From assembly GCF_040218225.1 (NCBI RefSeq), contig NZ_JAVJQO010000003.1, positions 283,158 through 347,157 of the forward strand: a stretch of DNA of 64,000 nt, read 5' to 3'. The stretch is from Gracilimonas sp. GTDB lineage: Bacteria; Bacteroidota; Rhodothermia; Balneolales; Balneolaceae. A program made the translations under genes and the position numbers. The notes below the pieces were generated by a model. That model worked only from the letters and a program-made list of their open reading frames with translations. It did not search any database and was not told where the DNA came from. Of the stretch, positions 8,593-16,555 are shown piece after piece (positions within the stretch are counted from its first letter, which is position 1; each line of letters starts with the position of its first letter).

Positions 8593-9525
8593 ATGAAATT
8601 ATTCATCACCTTTTTATTCTTCCTGTTATCTGTTGAAACTTATGCACAGCAACGCAAAATGGTTGTTACGGTTGATGATCTTCCTGTAGTCCACTATGGA
8701 ATTGAAGACCCGGAGTATCTGGAAAAAATCACGCTAAAGCTTCTGAATACGTTCGAAAAATATAACATCCCGGCTATTGGCTATGTAAATGAAACCAAAT
8801 TGTACGAAGACGAAGAGCCAGATTCCTCAAAAGTTGAGCTTCTCGAATTGTGGCTGAGCCGTGGTTTTGAATTAGGAAACCATACCTTCAGTCACCCGAA
8901 TTATCATCAAGTTGCGTTTGAGGACTTCACGACGGATGTTCTTAAAGGGGAAGAAATTACCAAGCCACTGGCTAAAAAATATAACCTTCCGTACCGGTAT
9001 TTTCGGCACCCCTATCTCCGAATAGGAAGATCACAGGAACATGCTGATTCATTAACTCATTTTCTGAACGCAAATAATTATACCGTTGCACCAGTTACCA
9101 TCGACAACGAAGATTATATTTTCGCCAGAGCATATCACAATGCCTACACAAAAAATAATACACAGCTCATGGAAAAGATTGGTAACACTTATGTGGATTA
9201 CATGGAGAAAAAACTGCAATTTTACGAGCAATCATCGCAAACACTTTTTGAAAGAAATATCCCCCAGACATTGCTTATCCATGCCAGCCTCTTAAATGCG
9301 GACTATTTGGATGAATTGGCTGAGCTTTATATTGAATATGGATATACGTTCATCAGTCAGGAGGATGTATTAGAGGATGATGCTTATCAAACTCCGGTAA
9401 CCCGCTATGGAGAATGGGGAATTTCCTGGATTGATCGATGGGCAATCAGCATTGGCGTGGGGCGTGACTTCTTTCGCGGAGACCCTGCTACACCTGATTT
9501 TATTCATGAATTAAGTAAACAATAA
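8593..9525 (+). CDS. Polysaccharide deacetylase (CE4/NodB-like), secreted
   Basis: The 310-residue protein has a signal peptide (MKLFITFLFFLLSVETYAQ); the ATG at 8593 gives a clean signal, whereas the upstream in-frame TTG at 8578 adds only MIQNS. NodB-fold motifs are present: VTVDDLP (motif 1, metal-binding Asp), GNHTFSHPNYH (HxxxH motif 2) and YFRHPYLRIG (motif 3, Arg). These enzymes remove N- or O-acetyl groups from peptidoglycan, chitin-like or exopolysaccharide chains outside the cytoplasmic membrane. With the neighbouring glycosidase-like lipoprotein it forms a small envelope-polysaccharide group inside the ABC locus. The substrate is not determinable. Fold and class are well supported. 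Confidence 0.86.
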   Translation: MKLFITFLFFLLSVETYAQQRKMVVTVDDLPVVHYGIEDPEYLEKITLKLLNTFEKYNIPAIGYVNETKLYEDEEPDSSKVELLELWLSRGFELGNHTFSHPNYHQVAFEDFTTDVLKGEEITKPLAKKYNLPYRYFRHPYLRIGRSQEHADSLTHFLNANNYTVAPVTIDNEDYIFARAYHNAYTKNNTQLMEKIGNTYVDYMEKKLQFYEQSSQTLFERNIPQTLLIHASLLNADYLDELAELYIEYGYTFISQEDVLEDDAYQTPVTRYGEWGISWIDRWAISIGVGRDFFRGDPATPDFIHELSKQ

Positions 9526-9620
9526 TTGAGTCGAGGTCCAGTTCTATCCCCTTCACTTCTATGCTAATAGTTGGTACCTTAAGTTTCAATAAATTGTTTA
9601 GAGCATTTCATTACAGGTTT

Positions 9621-11153
9621 ATGCCTCAAAAAAATACTGCTTTCTTTCTTTTAATCCTGACCCTTCTTTTCTCCGGCTGCCAGTTGCTTAAACCTATTCA
9701 CAAAAAAGCCAATGATCCCCATCCGGAAATTCAAAGAGAATTCAGAGCTGCCTGGGTTGCTACCGTAGCAAACATTAACTGGCCAAGTAAACCGGGTATT
9801 CCGGTTGAGAAACAAAAGGAAGAAGCCATTGCTTTGCTCGATATGCTCGCAGAGACAAACTTCAACGCCGTTATATTTCAGGTTCGACCACAATCGGATG
9901 CACTTTACGAAAGTCAGCTTGAGCCGTGGTCCTATTACCTGACTGGATCTCAGGGAGTTGCTCCAACTCCATTCTATGACCCGCTTGAGTTTTGGGTTGA
10001 ACAAGCTCACAAAAGAGGGCTGGAACTTCACGTTTGGTTAAATCCATATCGGACCCATCATATAAGAGGCGGCCCTATTTCAGACCATTCGGTAGTCAAC
10101 ACAAAAGAAGAGTTAGTTGTAGGTTTAAAAAGTGGTTATTGGTGGTTTGATCCCAGCCTGCAAGAAACCCAGGATCACTCTCACGCTGTTGTTATGGATA
10201 TTGTGAAGCGTTACGATATCGACGGAGTACACTTTGACGATTATTTTTACCCTTACCCCTCCTATAACTTTGGAGAAGATTTTCCGGACGATGAAAGCTG
10301 GGCGGATTATGTAAATTCAGGTGGAACATTATCCAGAAGTGATTGGCGAAGGGATGCGGTCGATACTTTCATTCAGCGAGTTTACAAATCAATCAAAAAA
10401 GAAAAACCCTATGTGAAGTTTGGGCTGAGTCCTTTTGGTATTTGGCGTCCGGGTTATCCAGGTTCTATCCAGGGTATGGATCAATATGAAGTACTCTATG
10501 CTGATGCCAAAAAATGGCTGGAGAAAGGCTGGGTTGACTATTTTGCACCGCAATTATACTGGCCTGTAAACCAGATTCCCCAAAGCTTTCCTGTTTTGTT
10601 GGGCTGGTGGGAAGACCAAAACTTTACTGAAAGACATATCTGGCCCGGCATGAGTATTTCCCGGTTCGAAGGTGAAAAACAGATCGATGAAGTTATAAAT
10701 CAGATAATGATAACCCGCGGCATGCTTCCTGAAGATCCGGGCACAATACACTGGAGTATCAAAGGATTAATTGAAAATGATACCCTGAGACAAGCATTGG
10801 TTAATGGCCCATATGCAAATAAAGCACTGATTCCGCCTATGAACTGGATCAACCACCGGCCGGTAAAAGCTCCGGATATTGATATCATAAAAAACAGTTC
10901 TGGAATTACGGTCTCCATGAATGAGAAAGAGCATGTTGCTAAATGGATCGTGTATTCAAAATATCAAGGCAAATGGACCCACACTATTATTCCTGCTCCC
11001 AATAAAACATTCGACCTTCCCTATTATCAGACAGCAAAGCCGGAGAGCAGATCCCCGTTAACCTCGGGAAAAGTTCATCTTCTGGAGGAGCTTCAAATTA
11101 CATATATCAACAGGCTGGGTTTTGAAAGTGCAGCTTATATTTATCGCTTTTGA
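9621..11153 (+). CDS. GHL10 family glycosidase-like lipoprotein (DigH/YddW-like)
   Basis: The 510-residue protein begins MPQKNTAFFLLILTLLFSGC; LFSGC is a good lipobox, so the ATG at 9621 is preferred over the upstream ATG at 9561, which would add 20 residues ahead of the signal. The domain at about 35-365 is the GHL10 (DUF187) barrel: EFRAAWVATVANINWPS, FQVRPQSDALY, LHVWLNPYR and DGVHFDDYFYPY with candidate catalytic acids. The best studied relative, E. coli DigH (YddW), cleaves glycan strands of peptide-stripped peptidoglycan at the division site. A similar peptidoglycan role is inferred here. A beta-rich C-terminal domain follows (about 420-510). The neighbours are the deacetylase (upstream) and permease 2 (111 nt downstream). 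Confidence 0.87.
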   Translation: MPQKNTAFFLLILTLLFSGCQLLKPIHKKANDPHPEIQREFRAAWVATVANINWPSKPGIPVEKQKEEAIALLDMLAETNFNAVIFQVRPQSDALYESQLEPWSYYLTGSQGVAPTPFYDPLEFWVEQAHKRGLELHVWLNPYRTHHIRGGPISDHSVVNTKEELVVGLKSGYWWFDPSLQETQDHSHAVVMDIVKRYDIDGVHFDDYFYPYPSYNFGEDFPDDESWADYVNSGGTLSRSDWRRDAVDTFIQRVYKSIKKEKPYVKFGLSPFGIWRPGYPGSIQGMDQYEVLYADAKKWLEKGWVDYFAPQLYWPVNQIPQSFPVLLGWWEDQNFTERHIWPGMSISRFEGEKQIDEVINQIMITRGMLPEDPGTIHWSIKGLIENDTLRQALVNGPYANKALIPPMNWINHRPVKAPDIDIIKNSSGITVSMNEKEHVAKWIVYSKYQGKWTHTIIPAPNKTFDLPYYQTAKPESRSPLTSGKVHLLEELQITYINRLGFESAAYIYRF

Positions 11154-11264
11154 TAATTGATTAGTGGCTCTTTTGGATTTGATAATTCAAAATATTCACG
11201 TTTACCATGTAACGTTTTTGTAAAAGCATCGTCTAACACCCATAACTACAAATTGGGTTAGTCT

Positions 11265-13616
11265 ATGTTTAAGAATTATTTAAAAACTGCTTTTCGGAGT
11301 TTCAAACGTCACAAAAGTTCTTTTCTAATTAACGTCATCGGGTTATCCATTGGCATGGCATGCAGTATCCTGATTTTGCTTTGGGTTCTCGATGAGCTTA
11401 ACTATGACCATTTTCACGCTGAAGCGGATCAAATGTACCAGGTGATGGAGCACCAATCCTACTCTGGTGATATAATGACAACACACTCCACTCCCGGAAT
11501 TTTGGCTCCTGCTTTAAAGGAAGAAGTTCCGGAATTCCAGTACGTAGCCACCTATACATGGAATATTGAATATTTATTTACAAAAGAAGAAAAATCGCTT
11601 AAGGAAAATGGGCTCTATGCCCGCCCGGACTTCTTCCATATTCTTGATATCAACTTGTTGCACGGAAATCGTGATGAGCTCATTAACAGCCCTAAAAGCA
11701 TCGCTATTTCCAAAGAACTTGCTGTTAAATATTTTGGCACTGAAAACGCTGTGGGTGAGTCCATTACTATTAATGGAACGGAACTCCACACTGTGACTGG
11801 AGTCTTTAAAAAACTGCCCGAGAACTCCTCTTTCCAATTTGATTATGTACTCCCTTTTGAAGACTGGCTGGCGAATAATGACTGGGCTACCCGATGGGGA
11901 AATAATGGGCCCAGGACTATCGCAAAACTTTATCCTGGTGTTGATGCTGTTGCTTTAAATACAAAAATAAAGGATTTCATTAAGCAAAAAGACGAGGACG
12001 ACTCAAACGTAGATCTATTTGTTTATCCTTTTTCTGATCTATATCTGTATGGTCAGTTTGAAAATAGCGTACAAACCGGAGGAAGAATAGACTATGTACG
12101 ACTGTTTACCATCGTGGCCATTTTTATTCTGCTTATTGCCTGTATTAACTTTATGAACCTGAGTACGGCCAAGGCTACCAAACGAGCAAAAGAAGTGGGT
12201 ATCCGTAAATCTATCGGGGCGAGTCAGGGTTCGTTGATTGGACAGTTTATCGGCGAGTCTATGATCATCACCTTCTTCTCATTGTTGGTTTCCGTATTTC
12301 TGGTTGAATTGAGTCTGCCTGTATTTAACGACCTGACTGATAAAGCTATAAACGTCAGCTATACAGACCCTATACTTCTGCTTATGTTTCTGGGTACAGC
12401 CTTGATTACCGGCTTTATTGCAGGTAGCTATCCGGCCTTTTATCTCTCTTCTTTTGAAGCAGTTAAAACCCTGAAAGGCAATCTCAAAATTTCAGGTAGT
12501 GAAGCCTTTGCCCGAAAAGGGTTGGTAGTATTTCAATTTACCCTTTCTGTGATTCTTATTATTTCAACCATCGTGGTGTACCAGCAAATTCAGTATACTC
12601 AAACCAAAAATTTGGGTTATAAAAAAGAAAATCTGGTCACATTCCCGGTTGAAGGAACTGTTTACGATAATTGGGACACTTTTAAAGAACAGGTAAGAGC
12701 TATTCCCGGTGTTATAAATGCATCGCGATCCAGTTCCTCTTTCATGGGAAGAAACTCAAATACTTCTGGTTTGGAATGGCCTGGAAAACTGCCTGATACT
12801 AATATTTTATTCGAAAATGTAAGTGTGGACTACGGACTCATTGAAACCATGGGATTTGAACTTCTGGCTGGTCGTACCCATTCCGAGGAATTTGGCGCCG
12901 ATACGGCTCGGATTGTCATAAATGAAACCGCAGCAAATGTAATGGGGCTCGAAAACCCGGTGGGACAAACCATTCAGTTATGGGAAGAAGACACTGAAAT
13001 TATCGGTCTCGTTAAGGACTTCAATTTCCAAAATCTCAGGTATGAAGTTGAGCCTTTATTTTTCCGTTTAACTGATTTTGGTTGGGCCGCCTATGTGCGA
13101 ATTGAATCAGACAACATTCAGGAAACACTGTCTCAAATAGAAGCTAAGTACAAGGAATTCAATTCTACATATCCCTTTGCCTATGAATTTATGGATGAGC
13201 AATATGCAGCGCTTTACAGAAGTGAACAGCGTATCGGAGATTTGGCGAAATACTTCTCCATCTTTGCTATTATCATTTCCTGCCTTGGTTTATTTGGGCT
13301 TTCTGCCTTCACAGCCGAACAGCGAGCCAAAGAAATTGGAGTACGAAAAGTACTTGGGGCTTCCGTCCAAAACCTGGTGCTTCATTTAACCAAAGACTTC
13401 ACCAAACTGGTACTTGTTGCCATTGCAATAGCCATTCCGGTCTCATGGTGGATGATGGATAAATGGCTTTCTGATTTTGCCTATAACTCTGGGTTGAACT
13501 GGTGGGTATTTGCTGCTTCAGGATTCCTGGCTGTACTCATTGCATGGCTCACGGTAAGCTGGCAATCAGTCAAAGCAGCTTTGGTAAATCCGGTCCAGAG
13601 CCTGAAAAGTGAATAG
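11265..13616 (+). CDS. FtsX/MacB-like ABC transporter permease 2
   Basis: This 783-residue paralogue starts MFKNYLKTAFRSFKRHKSS. The layout is a first membrane segment, a periplasmic domain, an FtsX unit (about 278-405, EVGIRKSIGAS), a second periplasmic domain and a second FtsX unit (KEIGVRKVLGAS), ending NPVQSLKSE. The final LKSE rather than LRSE and the Phe2 start set it apart from the six-gene array. It stands alone between the GHL10 gene and the LytTR regulator and has no ATPase of its own, so it must borrow one of the two encoded in the locus or elsewhere. I see no sigma-54 promoter or tandem palindrome in its 111-bp upstream gap, so its expression may be independent of the NtrC module. 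Confidence 0.92.
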   Translation: MFKNYLKTAFRSFKRHKSSFLINVIGLSIGMACSILILLWVLDELNYDHFHAEADQMYQVMEHQSYSGDIMTTHSTPGILAPALKEEVPEFQYVATYTWNIEYLFTKEEKSLKENGLYARPDFFHILDINLLHGNRDELINSPKSIAISKELAVKYFGTENAVGESITINGTELHTVTGVFKKLPENSSFQFDYVLPFEDWLANNDWATRWGNNGPRTIAKLYPGVDAVALNTKIKDFIKQKDEDDSNVDLFVYPFSDLYLYGQFENSVQTGGRIDYVRLFTIVAIFILLIACINFMNLSTAKATKRAKEVGIRKSIGASQGSLIGQFIGESMIITFFSLLVSVFLVELSLPVFNDLTDKAINVSYTDPILLLMFLGTALITGFIAGSYPAFYLSSFEAVKTLKGNLKISGSEAFARKGLVVFQFTLSVILIISTIVVYQQIQYTQTKNLGYKKENLVTFPVEGTVYDNWDTFKEQVRAIPGVINASRSSSSFMGRNSNTSGLEWPGKLPDTNILFENVSVDYGLIETMGFELLAGRTHSEEFGADTARIVINETAANVMGLENPVGQTIQLWEEDTEIIGLVKDFNFQNLRYEVEPLFFRLTDFGWAAYVRIESDNIQETLSQIEAKYKEFNSTYPFAYEFMDEQYAALYRSEQRIGDLAKYFSIFAIIISCLGLFGLSAFTAEQRAKEIGVRKVLGASVQNLVLHLTKDFTKLVLVAIAIAIPVSWWMMDKWLSDFAYNSGLNWWVFAASGFLAVLIAWLTVSWQSVKAALVNPVQSLKSE

Positions 13617-13696
13617 TGGATTATCACTCGTTGAATTGTACATTTTAATTCTGTACTGTTTCAGTTATAGTTTAATAACCGACCGATATTTCCGAA

Positions 13697-14488
13697 ATGA
13701 ATACTTCTCTTATTCAATCATACCGTAATTTTTTTAGCCGGGAAGAACAAAAGATTCTTAGGATATCTCTGTACATTCTTATTGCTTTATCTTCAGTTAT
13801 TTTTTTTCAGAAATTTATTCAGTTTGGGGGGTTCCCGGAATATCAACCGATCAGAAGCATCCTTTTTAACTTTCTGATGATAGTGCCATTTATCCTTTGC
13901 CTGATGATCGCTTTAAAATTACCCGGGAAATTTACCACTATTCCAAAGGCTCAAAACATACTTTATTATGTCGGAATTGGCTTTCTGAATTTCTTAGGAT
14001 ACATCGTAATAACAAATGTAGTTCTGTATTTACTGAACTTTAGTACATCTTTAATTTCCGAAAACTTCTTTTGGAAATACCTAACAGGTATTGTTCAGGT
14101 TCATCTCACATTGTATCTATTTGTACACTTTTATCGGCATAAAACTTCCCAACAAACAAATGCCCCAAAATTTATACAGGCAGCTAAAGGTTCTACTACA
14201 TATACCGTGAAAATCACAGATATTTCCTGGATAGAATCTTATGATCATTATGTAAAACTACATACTGCAGAAGGTGTTTTCCTGAGACGTGATACAATGA
14301 AAAATATTCTAACAGATCTTGGTAATGACTTTGTCCGTATTCACCGAAAATTTATAGTCAATAAGCATTTTGTGAAGCGAACAGAGAAAAAAGAAGGCAA
14401 AACCTTCATTGTAGTAAACGATAAAAAACTTAAAGTAAGCAACTCCTATCTGCAAAAGGTTAGTCGCATTCTGAACTCAACTGTTTAA
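13697..14488 (+). CDS. Membrane-anchored LytTR-family transcriptional regulator
   Basis: This 263-residue protein has about four hydrophobic segments in the first 155 residues (near 22-42, 55-75, 90-118 and 128-148). A LytTR DNA-binding domain follows (about 165-262), recognisable by ISWIESYDHYVKLHT, FLRRDTMKNI and FVRIHRKFIVNK. There is no receiver domain, so it is not a classical two-component regulator. The membrane part may sense a signal directly or a partner protein. It lies 80 nt downstream of permease 2 and is followed by the alpha/beta hydrolase (123 nt gap) and the YncE-like gene. Control of one or more of these neighbours is plausible but not shown. Confidence 0.88.
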   Translation: MNTSLIQSYRNFFSREEQKILRISLYILIALSSVIFFQKFIQFGGFPEYQPIRSILFNFLMIVPFILCLMIALKLPGKFTTIPKAQNILYYVGIGFLNFLGYIVITNVVLYLLNFSTSLISENFFWKYLTGIVQVHLTLYLFVHFYRHKTSQQTNAPKFIQAAKGSTTYTVKITDISWIESYDHYVKLHTAEGVFLRRDTMKNILTDLGNDFVRIHRKFIVNKHFVKRTEKKEGKTFIVVNDKKLKVSNSYLQKVSRILNSTV

Positions 14489-14611
14489 ATACATCTAATT
14501 CGCGAATAAACTGCTGGTATTCGCGACAATACTGAATGCCCAGCCGAATTCCTTCCTTCTATATCGTTAGCATTGAGGCAAGTAAACCCTCATCAAACCT
14601 ACTTTACGCTA

Positions 14612-15385
14612 ATGAAGCTCTTTATTATTTCTTTATTAATTTTCACCGCCTATCTCAGTTTTTATGAACATACCTCTGAATTGACTTCACTCACATCAAA
14701 TCCGGAGCCCCAAGAAATAACCTTTACAACAAAAGACGGAGTTTTAATTTATGGGGATTATTATAATACCGGTTCAGAATACCCCATTATACTTCTTTTT
14801 CATCAAGGTGGTTCTAACGGTCGAGCAGAGTATACCCCCATCATCCCCAGCCTCCTTAAAAAGAACTATAATATTCTGACTATTGATCAGCGACAAGGTG
14901 GGCAAATCTATGGTGGCTACAACCGAACTGTTGCTGAACTGAAGACGAGCTACACTTATTGCGAGGCATACCAAGACCTCGAAAGTTCACTTGAGTATGT
15001 TCAAACACTAGAAACAGGGCCAGTTATTATTTGGGGAAGCAGCTACAGTGCATCTCTGGCTATTCAACTTGCCAAAAAGAATACCGAATCTGTTTCTGCT
15101 GTTTTAGCCTTTTCACCAGCTTCCGGCGGACCAATGCAGGATTGTCGTCCTGATCCTTTTCTTGAAAATTTGAACACTCCCCTTCTTGTTTTAAGGCCGG
15201 AATCTGAATTAGAAATCGGAAGTGCCAAAGCTCAGTTTGAATTAGTAGAAAAGCATGGCCATCAAACTTATATAGCCAGGCATGGCACTCACGGCTCTTC
15301 GATGCTCGTGGACAACCGTGTTGAAGGCTCAGTCGAAGAAAATTGGTCAGCAGTGATTTCATTCATTGAAGAGGCCACTAAATGA
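14612..15385 (+). CDS. Alpha/beta-hydrolase fold protein (dienelactone-hydrolase-like), exported
   Basis: The 257-residue protein has an N-terminal signal or anchor (MKLFIISLLIFTAYLSF). The ATG at 14612 is preferred over the in-frame TTG at 14573. The fold markers are the oxyanion strand ILLFHQGGSNG, the nucleophile elbow GSSYSAS (Ser near residue 153) and a late GTHGSSM carrying the likely catalytic His; LLVLRPESELE is in the position of the acid strand. The substrate is unknown (ester or lactone-like). It overlaps the next gene by 4 nt (ATGA), so the two are translationally coupled. Confidence 0.8.
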   Translation: MKLFIISLLIFTAYLSFYEHTSELTSLTSNPEPQEITFTTKDGVLIYGDYYNTGSEYPIILLFHQGGSNGRAEYTPIIPSLLKKNYNILTIDQRQGGQIYGGYNRTVAELKTSYTYCEAYQDLESSLEYVQTLETGPVIIWGSSYSASLAIQLAKKNTESVSAVLAFSPASGGPMQDCRPDPFLENLNTPLLVLRPESELEIGSAKAQFELVEKHGHQTYIARHGTHGSSMLVDNRVEGSVEENWSAVISFIEEATK

Positions 15386-16356
15386 TGTGCTTCAACAATA
15401 ATCTGAAAGGAGCTGTGGCTGCAGTATGCTTTCTGTTAGGATTTAGCTTAGAAATTTATGCTCAAAAATTAGTCGTGGTTTCACGCTGGGAAGATAAGGT
15501 TCTGTTCATTGATGTTAGTTCAGGAAAAACATATAACTCAATTAAAACAGGAAGCTTCCCTCATGAAATTGCTTCAGACCCCGAAAACCAATTCGCCTAT
15601 ATACCCTCCTATGCCGGAAACAGAATCACAAAAATTGATCTGAAAAATGAAAAACTGATAGCTCATTTTGAGCTTGGAGAACACAAAAACCTGCATGGGG
15701 TCGAACTTTCAAATGATGGGAAGTCGCTGTGGATAACCTCAGAAGAACAACGAGCTGTAATAAAGGTGAACACTGAAACAGGCACCGTTTTAGAAAGTTT
15801 TTCGACACTCCAATATCGCAGTCACATGCTAACCGTAATACCAGACGAAACAAAGATCTATGCTTCAAACCTTGACTCAGGATCGGTTTCAATAATGAAT
15901 ACAAGCACAAAAACTACCAAGGTTCTTCATTTGGGAAATGAGGCTGAAGGAATCGATCATACTCCTGATGGCAAAGAAATATGGGTAACCAATCGTGCTG
16001 AAAATACCGTTTCCGTGATAAACACTAACAAAGATGAAATCTTAAAGACATTCCCAAGCAACGGATCTTTTCCTGTAAAGCTGAAATTTAGTCCCGATGG
16101 AACTCAGGTTTGGATTTGTAATAACCGCAGTGGTACCGTAGCCGTATTCAATGCTTCAACCTATTCGCTAATTAAGCTGATTGAGACCGGTAATCGCCCC
16201 CTTGGCATTGCTTTTTCAGATGACAATAAATTTGCATATATCACCAAGCCCGGAGCACACGAAGTTGTGGAAATCAACATAGAAGACGACTTTCAAATTA
16301 CCCGTTTGTTCGAAGCCGAAGGCTCTCCTGATGGAATCATATGGCTTCCATACTGA
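15382..16356 (+). CDS. YncE-like secreted beta-propeller (YVTN repeats)
   Basis: The 324-residue protein has a signal peptide (hydrophobic stretch about 10-25, then EIYAQ) and a seven-bladed propeller of YVTN/NHL type. Repeated blades read IPDETKIYASNLDSGSVSIM, HTPDGKEIWVTNRAENTVSV and SPDGTQVWICNNRSGTVAVF. E. coli YncE, the characterised relative, is a periplasmic propeller of unclear role that binds single-stranded DNA in vitro. The start codon overlaps the stop of the hydrolase gene. It is the last gene before the sigma-54-controlled permease array, whose control region begins 17 nt after its stop. Fold is certain, function unknown. Confidence 0.85.
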   Translation: MMCFNNNLKGAVAAVCFLLGFSLEIYAQKLVVVSRWEDKVLFIDVSSGKTYNSIKTGSFPHEIASDPENQFAYIPSYAGNRITKIDLKNEKLIAHFELGEHKNLHGVELSNDGKSLWITSEEQRAVIKVNTETGTVLESFSTLQYRSHMLTVIPDETKIYASNLDSGSVSIMNTSTKTTKVLHLGNEAEGIDHTPDGKEIWVTNRAENTVSVINTNKDEILKTFPSNGSFPVKLKFSPDGTQVWICNNRSGTVAVFNASTYSLIKLIETGNRPLGIAFSDDNKFAYITKPGAHEVVEINIEDDFQITRLFEAEGSPDGIIWLPY

Positions 16357-16372
16357 TAAAAGAGATATTAAC

Positions 16373-16409
16373 TGTTCACAAGCGCACACCCGGTGTTGAA
16401 TAGTGAACA
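16373..16409 (+). promoter_or_regulatory. Tandem palindromic upstream activating sites (module B)
   Basis: Site 1 is TGTTCACAAGCGCACA (16373-16388, degenerate right half) and site 2 is TGTTGAATAGTGAACA (16394-16409). As in module A, the sites start 21 bp apart with a 5-bp gap, and site 2 begins exactly 70 bp before the GG of a sigma-54 -24 element. Site 2 closely resembles module A site 2 (TGTTGGAATGTGAACA). Confidence 0.72.
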
Positions 16410-16461
16410 TGACGCAGATCAAAACCTTTCTTTAAAAGCATTTAGAGTACTTTTTTTCGGT

Positions 16462-16479
16462 TTGGTATGATAGTTGAAT
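16462..16479 (+). promoter_or_regulatory. Sigma-54 (-24/-12) promoter of the six-permease array
   Basis: TTGGTATG-ATAG-TTGAAT has GG at 16464-16465 and the -12 G at 16476, the required 12-bp spacing, and the same TTGAAT -12 block as module A. The match to the CACG part of the -24 element is weaker (TATG). Predicted start near 16489, about 67 nt before the permease ATG at 16556. Confidence 0.7.
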
Positions 16480-16555
16480 AATTAGTGTACAGTATTCAGT
16501 GATCAGGTTATCATTTCGACTTATCACTGGCTGCTGCTCAATAAACTCAACTGTC

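Noticed and set aside
16499..16555. Upstream GTG start for permease 3
   Set aside because: It would add 19 residues not found in any sister protein and lies within about 10 nt of the predicted sigma-54 transcription start.
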